Origin: Propionibacteriaceae bacterium
GTDB lineage: Bacteria; Actinomycetota; Actinomycetes; Propionibacteriales; Propionibacteriaceae
Assembly (NCBI GenBank): GCA_030538175.1
Contig: JAUNUL010000062.1
Coordinates: 1 to 11,491 of the forward strand
Direction of reading: 5' to 3'
Length of the DNA stretch: 11,491 nucleotides
The translations under genes were made by a program, and so were the position numbers. Below are positions 7,854 through 11,491 of this stretch, in pieces (within the stretch, counting starts at the first letter, position 1; each line of letters begins with the position of its first letter). The notes beneath the pieces are model-generated. The model did no database searches, was not told where the DNA came from, and was given only the letters and a program-made list of their open reading frames with translations.

Positions 7854-9764
7854 TCAGGGTGCGGCGGGATCGGTGTGCTGTGCCGCTGTCATCGCCAGCC
7901 CGGACGCCCGACTCGCCGGACGGCTCACAGCCCGCGCCAGCGCCTCCTCAGAGCCGATGATCTCGACTCCGTGGCTGGCCCGCGTCACTGCGGTGTACAG
8001 GAGTTCCCGGGTGAGCAGGGGGGACTCCACCGGTGGCAACACCACAGTGACATGGCGGAACTGGCTGCCCTGGGACTTGTGCACGGTCATCGCGTGGACA
8101 CTGGTGATCTCCCGCAACTGCAACGTGGTGAAGAGCATCGGCGAGCCACCGCGGGCGAAGGCCGCCCGCAGACCTTGGTCGGTGCGGATCAGCACCCCGG
8201 TATCACCGTTGTAGAGCCCGGCATCCCGGTCGTTGTCCGTGATCATGATCGGGAGACCGGGATGGAGATCACCCATGAGGTCGTGGTCGGTGAGGCCGTG
8301 CTCGGACCGGGCCGCCCGGAGCCAGTCATGGACCTGGCGTTCCCACCGGGCCACCCCGAACGGACCCCGCCGATGAGCGCACAGCACGCGGTGCTCCTCC
8401 AGCGCGGCCAAAGCGGCTGGGGCGTTACCGGCAACCGCTGCGGCGTACATCCGCCGACCGGAGGCGGTGATCTTGCGCTGCAGATCGACCAAAGGCCCCG
8501 TGTCGGCGCCGTCCCAATGGATGAGTCGAACGTCAGCGGCGGAACCGTCCAGCACCGCAAGCGTGCGCTCGACGTCTCCAGCCCGGATCGCCCGAGCCAA
8601 CTGCTCGATGCCACCGCCGAACCGCCAGGTGTGCTGCAGGGTCACCACGCCGGCGCCGGTGGGGAGGGCCTCCGGACGCTGCTCGGGGGCCAACTCTGCC
8701 AAGGCTGCGAGCTGAGACGCTGACGCCTGCGGCGCTGCCCGGGTGATGTCGGCCAACACCGCCCCCGCTTCGACAGAGGCCAGTTGGTCGGGATCACCGA
8801 CGAGGACCAGGCGGGCGTCCGGACGAAGGGCCTCCAGCAACGCGGCCATTTGTGTGAGCGAGACCATGGACATCTCGTCCACGACGACCAAATCATGCGG
8901 GAGCGGGTTGCCGGCATGGTGGCGTGGCCGTTCGCCCGGTCGCCACCGCAGCAGTGAGTGCAGCGTTACGGCCCGGGGCAAGGGGGTCTGGGACCACGGT
9001 GCAGCGAGGCCCGTCAGCGTCTGCAGGACGGCCTCCTCCAGCCGGGCCGCGGCCTTGCCGGTTGGTGCAGCCAACGCGACCACCGGTGTGGTGGGGAGGG
9101 TTCCGTGATGCAGGGCGAGGATCTTCGCCACGACGGTGGTCTTGCCCGTGCCGGGGCCACCCGCGATCACGGTGATCCGGCTGAGGCCTGTCATGGCCGC
9201 TGCCAGACGTTGATGGTGCGGTTCGTCGGCCGGAAGGTCCGGATCGTCGAACAGTGCATCGAGTTCTCGTCGCACGGTCGGGATGGTGGCTGCTGCCCAG
9301 ACGCGATCCACACCGGGATCGTTGCTGCCAAGTTGGCTCGAGCCGCGGCGCAGCTCCAGGTGCTGGCGAACCGACTCCTCCGTGCGCCAATAGCGCTCCA
9401 GATAGAGCAGGTCACCGATCAGCCGCAGCGGTTGCCCACTGCTGGCCCTCCGGGATGTCGCCACTACAGGAGATCGCTGGATGGCTTGGGTCCATTCGAG
9501 TGGATCGGGCCAGGTCAGGTCGTCCGGCGGGCTCTCCAACGTGTCGATCACCAGTTCGGCCAGTCTCGTGACGTCCAGACAGACCGACCCAGCCCGCAGC
9601 GCACGGACCACGAGCGCCACGGCCAGCCTGACGCTGTCGTCGGCTTCGGACCAAAGCTCGCAGACCAACCGGGCCGTGTGGACGTCTGCGGGGACCAGGA
9701 CACCAGCAGCGTTGAACTCTGCGAGCAGCCCCCTTGCGTCGCAGACCATGTCAGAGGTCGTCAT
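7854..9764 (-). CDS. recD: Exodeoxyribonuclease V alpha subunit, RecD 5'-3' helicase
   Basis: This 636-residue SF1B helicase is the RecD motor of RecBCD, translocating 5'-3' on one strand of a broken duplex. After an N-terminal domain of about 190 residues comes Walker A (GGPGTGKTT, residues 202-210, Lys208). Motif II (VVVDEMSMVS) has Asp296-Glu297, followed by LVGDPDQLASVEAG. The C-terminal MTVHKSQGSQF and LLYTAVTRAS (Arg595) are standard RecD motifs. The length is close to E. coli RecD (608) and shorter than typical stand-alone RecD2, and recB sits directly upstream, supporting RecD over RecD2. The ATG at 9764 is chosen over upstream in-frame starts at 9815 and 9782 because GGAGGAGGAG lies 6 nt before it. 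The start lies 14 nt inside the recB 3' end, indicating translational coupling. menJ follows on the same strand. Confidence 0.94.
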   Translation of the reverse strand: MTTSDMVCDARGLLAEFNAAGVLVPADVHTARLVCELWSEADDSVRLAVALVVRALRAGSVCLDVTRLAELVIDTLESPPDDLTWPDPLEWTQAIQRSPVVATSRRASSGQPLRLIGDLLYLERYWRTEESVRQHLELRRGSSQLGSNDPGVDRVWAAATIPTVRRELDALFDDPDLPADEPHHQRLAAAMTGLSRITVIAGGPGTGKTTVVAKILALHHGTLPTTPVVALAAPTGKAAARLEEAVLQTLTGLAAPWSQTPLPRAVTLHSLLRWRPGERPRHHAGNPLPHDLVVVDEMSMVSLTQMAALLEALRPDARLVLVGDPDQLASVEAGAVLADITRAAPQASASQLAALAELAPEQRPEALPTGAGVVTLQHTWRFGGGIEQLARAIRAGDVERTLAVLDGSAADVRLIHWDGADTGPLVDLQRKITASGRRMYAAAVAGNAPAALAALEEHRVLCAHRRGPFGVARWERQVHDWLRAARSEHGLTDHDLMGDLHPGLPIMITDNDRDAGLYNGDTGVLIRTDQGLRAAFARGGSPMLFTTLQLREITSVHAMTVHKSQGSQFRHVTVVLPPVESPLLTRELLYTAVTRASHGVEIIGSEEALARAVSRPASRASGLAMTAAQHTDPAAP

Positions 9765-11491
9765 CGGGCTCTCCTCCTCCATCCAGCACGCGCGGTGTGG
9801 AGTCCAACTCGGCACCAGCCAGCAGGTCCGAGAGTTCGGTGATCAATGCCGCCGGGGGCCGCCACGTGAAGACACCGCAGGGCGTGCCCCCGACCAGCGG
9901 GGTGTCTGGCCCAGCCATGCCACGAACGAACAGGTAGGCGACCCCGCCCAGGTCGTGCTCGGGGTCATACCCGGGCAGGCGCCAGCGCAGATAGCGGTGC
10001 AGCGCCACGGCATACAGCAGGGCCTGCAACGGATAGTGCGCGGCCATCATCGCTTCCGCCATCGAGTCGGGCACATAGTGGCCGACCAACAGTGGGGTCC
10101 GGTCGTCGAGCGGCCCGAGCCAGTTCGTTTTGTAATCCACCACCAGATAGCGGGGACGCGCACCCGAGGCGTCAGCGCGCTCGTTCGCCGGGATCCGGAG
10201 CACAGCATCGATCGAGCCCACCAGGAACCCACGCAGCACCTCGTCGGTGAGCAAGGGGTCGGTGAGCCGTCGGTGATAATCGACCAGAGGATCATCGCTG
10301 GCCAGGTGTCGGGTGAGCAGGTGCCCGATCTCGCCGAGGAGCACCCGCCGCACAGGCTGATCACCGCCGGCCAGGGCGTACTCGAAGTCGAGCTCCGCCA
10401 ACCTGTCTGCGACCGGGATATCGCACAGTCGCAACCCGCCGGCCAAGGGTCCGAGAGGTGTGCGGATGGCTGGCAGGAGTCCCTCGGCCAGGGCAGCGGC
10501 GGTCAGTTCGGGTCCGGCGCCCTCCACCGGCAACCGCCCCAACCACCGTGCGGCATGGGTGCGGATCTCGATGTCCAGATCGTCCACATGGGGATCGAAC
10601 GTTTCATAGATCGCATGCACGAGCGTGCCGAATGCTGCGCCACGGGGCAGGTCCGCCATCGGAGACGGCTGCGCCAGGGCTCCGGTCAACGCGTGCTCGA
10701 TGGGGTGCATCTCCTCAGGTTCGATCTCGTCGGCGAGGACGCGGAGCTCGTCGTTCTCGGCCGTCTCCGGCGGAGGCGGTTCGGGTCGGGCCTCGTGGAC
10801 GCGGGCGGTGAGCCCCGAATACGACGTACGCCGCCAGTCCACATCAAGTGTGCGGGTGAACCGCCGAGCCCGAAGTTCAGGGACGGGACCGAGCAGACCT
10901 GATGGCGCGCCGGCCGGGATGGTGCCGACCTGCTGGACCGCGATCCCGGGTGCCTGCAGCTGATCCGCCGGGGACATTCCACACGGATAGTGCAGTCGGG
11001 GTGCGGCCTCCCCGGAGCGGAAGAGCAGCCGGTGCAGGGGTGCCCCCGGCGTCCGCTGCCGGTTGGCGGCCCACCACAGGACCAGACGGCACTGGGCGCG
11101 GGTCGCCGCGACGTAGAGCAGGCGCAGCTCTTCAGCGGCCTCCTCGGTTTCCCGGACCTGCCAGGCTTCACGGCGGTCCCGCCCCTGGGGGGCCAAATAG
11201 AGATGGCGGATCCCGTGGTGATGGAACTCGAACGGCTTTTTGTCGTCGTTCGGACTGTACGTTTCCCAGCGGTCCGGGAGATAGACGATCGGGAACTCCA
11301 AGCCCTTGGCGCGGTGAAAAGTCATGATCTGGACCGCGTCGGCATCGGATTCCATGCGTCTCGTGCGCTCATCGGATCCGGTGCGGCCCTCCCGGATGCG
11401 GTCGGTGAGCCACGCCACCAGCGTGGTGGTGCCGAAGCGTTCGCGGCTCTGTGCTGCGTGCAGCAGCTCGCCCAGATGCCTCAGGTCCGTC
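9751..11491 (-). CDS. recB: Exodeoxyribonuclease V beta subunit RecB, 5'-truncated by window edge
   Basis: This is the C-terminal 579 residues of RecB, the 3'-5' motor and sole nuclease subunit of RecBCD. The frame is open to the right edge, so the start, Walker A and motifs I-IV lie outside the window; the GTG at 11418 is internal. The visible part starts with TDLRHLGELLHAA, then motif V (MTFHRAKGLEFP) and motif VI (RLLYVAATRAQ). The nuclease domain has FGTLVHAIYETF, a catalytic Asp in GSIDAVLR (codon 10207-10209) and VVDYKTNWLG (Asp codon 10135-10137, Lys codon 10129-10131), then HYPLQALLYAVALHRYLRW, the QxxxY-type motif. No Fe-S cysteine set is present, as expected for RecB and unlike AdnA at the other end of the window. 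The stop at 9751-9753 falls inside recD. recC would be expected further upstream, beyond the right edge, from the common recC-recB-recD order; this is inference. Confidence 0.93.
   Translation of the reverse strand, partial: TDLRHLGELLHAAQSRERFGTTTLVAWLTDRIREGRTGSDERTRRMESDADAVQIMTFHRAKGLEFPIVYLPDRWETYSPNDDKKPFEFHHHGIRHLYLAPQGRDRREAWQVRETEEAAEELRLLYVAATRAQCRLVLWWAANRQRTPGAPLHRLLFRSGEAAPRLHYPCGMSPADQLQAPGIAVQQVGTIPAGAPSGLLGPVPELRARRFTRTLDVDWRRTSYSGLTARVHEARPEPPPPETAENDELRVLADEIEPEEMHPIEHALTGALAQPSPMADLPRGAAFGTLVHAIYETFDPHVDDLDIEIRTHAARWLGRLPVEGAGPELTAAALAEGLLPAIRTPLGPLAGGLRLCDIPVADRLAELDFEYALAGGDQPVRRVLLGEIGHLLTRHLASDDPLVDYHRRLTDPLLTDEVLRGFLVGSIDAVLRIPANERADASGARPRYLVVDYKTNWLGPLDDRTPLLVGHYVPDSMAEAMMAAHYPLQALLYAVALHRYLRWRLPGYDPEHDLGGVAYLFVRGMAGPDTPLVGGTPCGVFTWRPPAALITELSDLLAGAELDSTPRVLDGGGEPDDDL
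9771..9780 (-). promoter_or_regulatory. Ribosome binding site of recD
   Basis: On the - strand GGAGGAGGAG precedes the ATG at 9764 by 6 nt and lies within the last codons of recB. It decides the recD start against the in-frame ATG at 9782, which has no such motif upstream. Confidence 0.85.

Noticed and set aside
7434..8723. Long + strand frame (429 codons) across recD and menJ
   Set aside because: It is antisense to two well-supported genes and crosses their boundary; no motifs are visible.
7854..9764. RecD2 (stand-alone RecD-like helicase) as the identity
   Set aside because: Length and direct coupling to recB fit the RecD subunit of RecBCD better.
9481..10902. Long + strand frame (473 codons) across recD and recB
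   Set aside because: It is antisense to the RecB nuclease domain and the recD start, with no domain or ribosome site; long shadow frames are common in GC-rich actinobacterial DNA.
1..11491. CRISPR, tRNA, insertion sequence, prophage or defence island
   Set aside because: No spaced repeats, cloverleaf-like segment, transposase or integrase motif was seen. The helicase-nucleases are housekeeping repair subunits, not defence genes such as restriction or Gabija-type systems.

Overview
The window looks like ordinary chromosomal DNA from a high-GC actinomycete. The GC-rich codon third positions, the presence of both an AdnAB-type and a RecBCD-type helicase-nuclease, and a MenJ-type menaquinone reductase all point to Actinomycetia. 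The family cannot be fixed from sequence alone; a propionibacterial-type lineage is only a guess. No mobile element, CRISPR array, tRNA or rRNA gene was seen.

Layout. Two gene groups face each other tail to tail. On the + strand, positions 1-6367 carry the 3' two thirds of adnA (cut by the left edge), all of adnB (joined by an ATGA stop/start overlap) and nudC (5 nt further on). On the - strand, reading leftwards from the right edge, lie the 3' part of recB (cut by the right edge), recD (overlapping recB by 14 nt) and menJ (within about 40 nt of recD). The groups converge on a 182-nt spacer (6368-6549) with several inverted repeats that may act as transcription terminators.

Function. AdnA and AdnB form a heterodimeric motor-nuclease that resects DNA double-strand breaks, each subunit having a UvrD-type motor and a PD-(D/E)XK nuclease. 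RecB and RecD are the 3'-5' and 5'-3' motors of exodeoxyribonuclease V; recC would be expected upstream of recB, beyond the right edge. The ~11.5 kb therefore concentrates parts of two separate end-processing machines. NudC (NAD(H) diphosphatase or NAD-RNA decapping) and MenJ (saturation of the menaquinone side chain) are passengers with redox-cofactor roles. The adnAB-nudC order resembles the mycobacterial Rv3202c-Rv3199c neighbourhood; recD-menJ adjacency is not something I know from mycobacteria.

No candidate for an undescribed system was found. Points worth a second look are the tail-to-tail pairing of the two repair machines, an in-frame 33-nt duplication spanning the nudC stop codon, and the structured convergent spacer.
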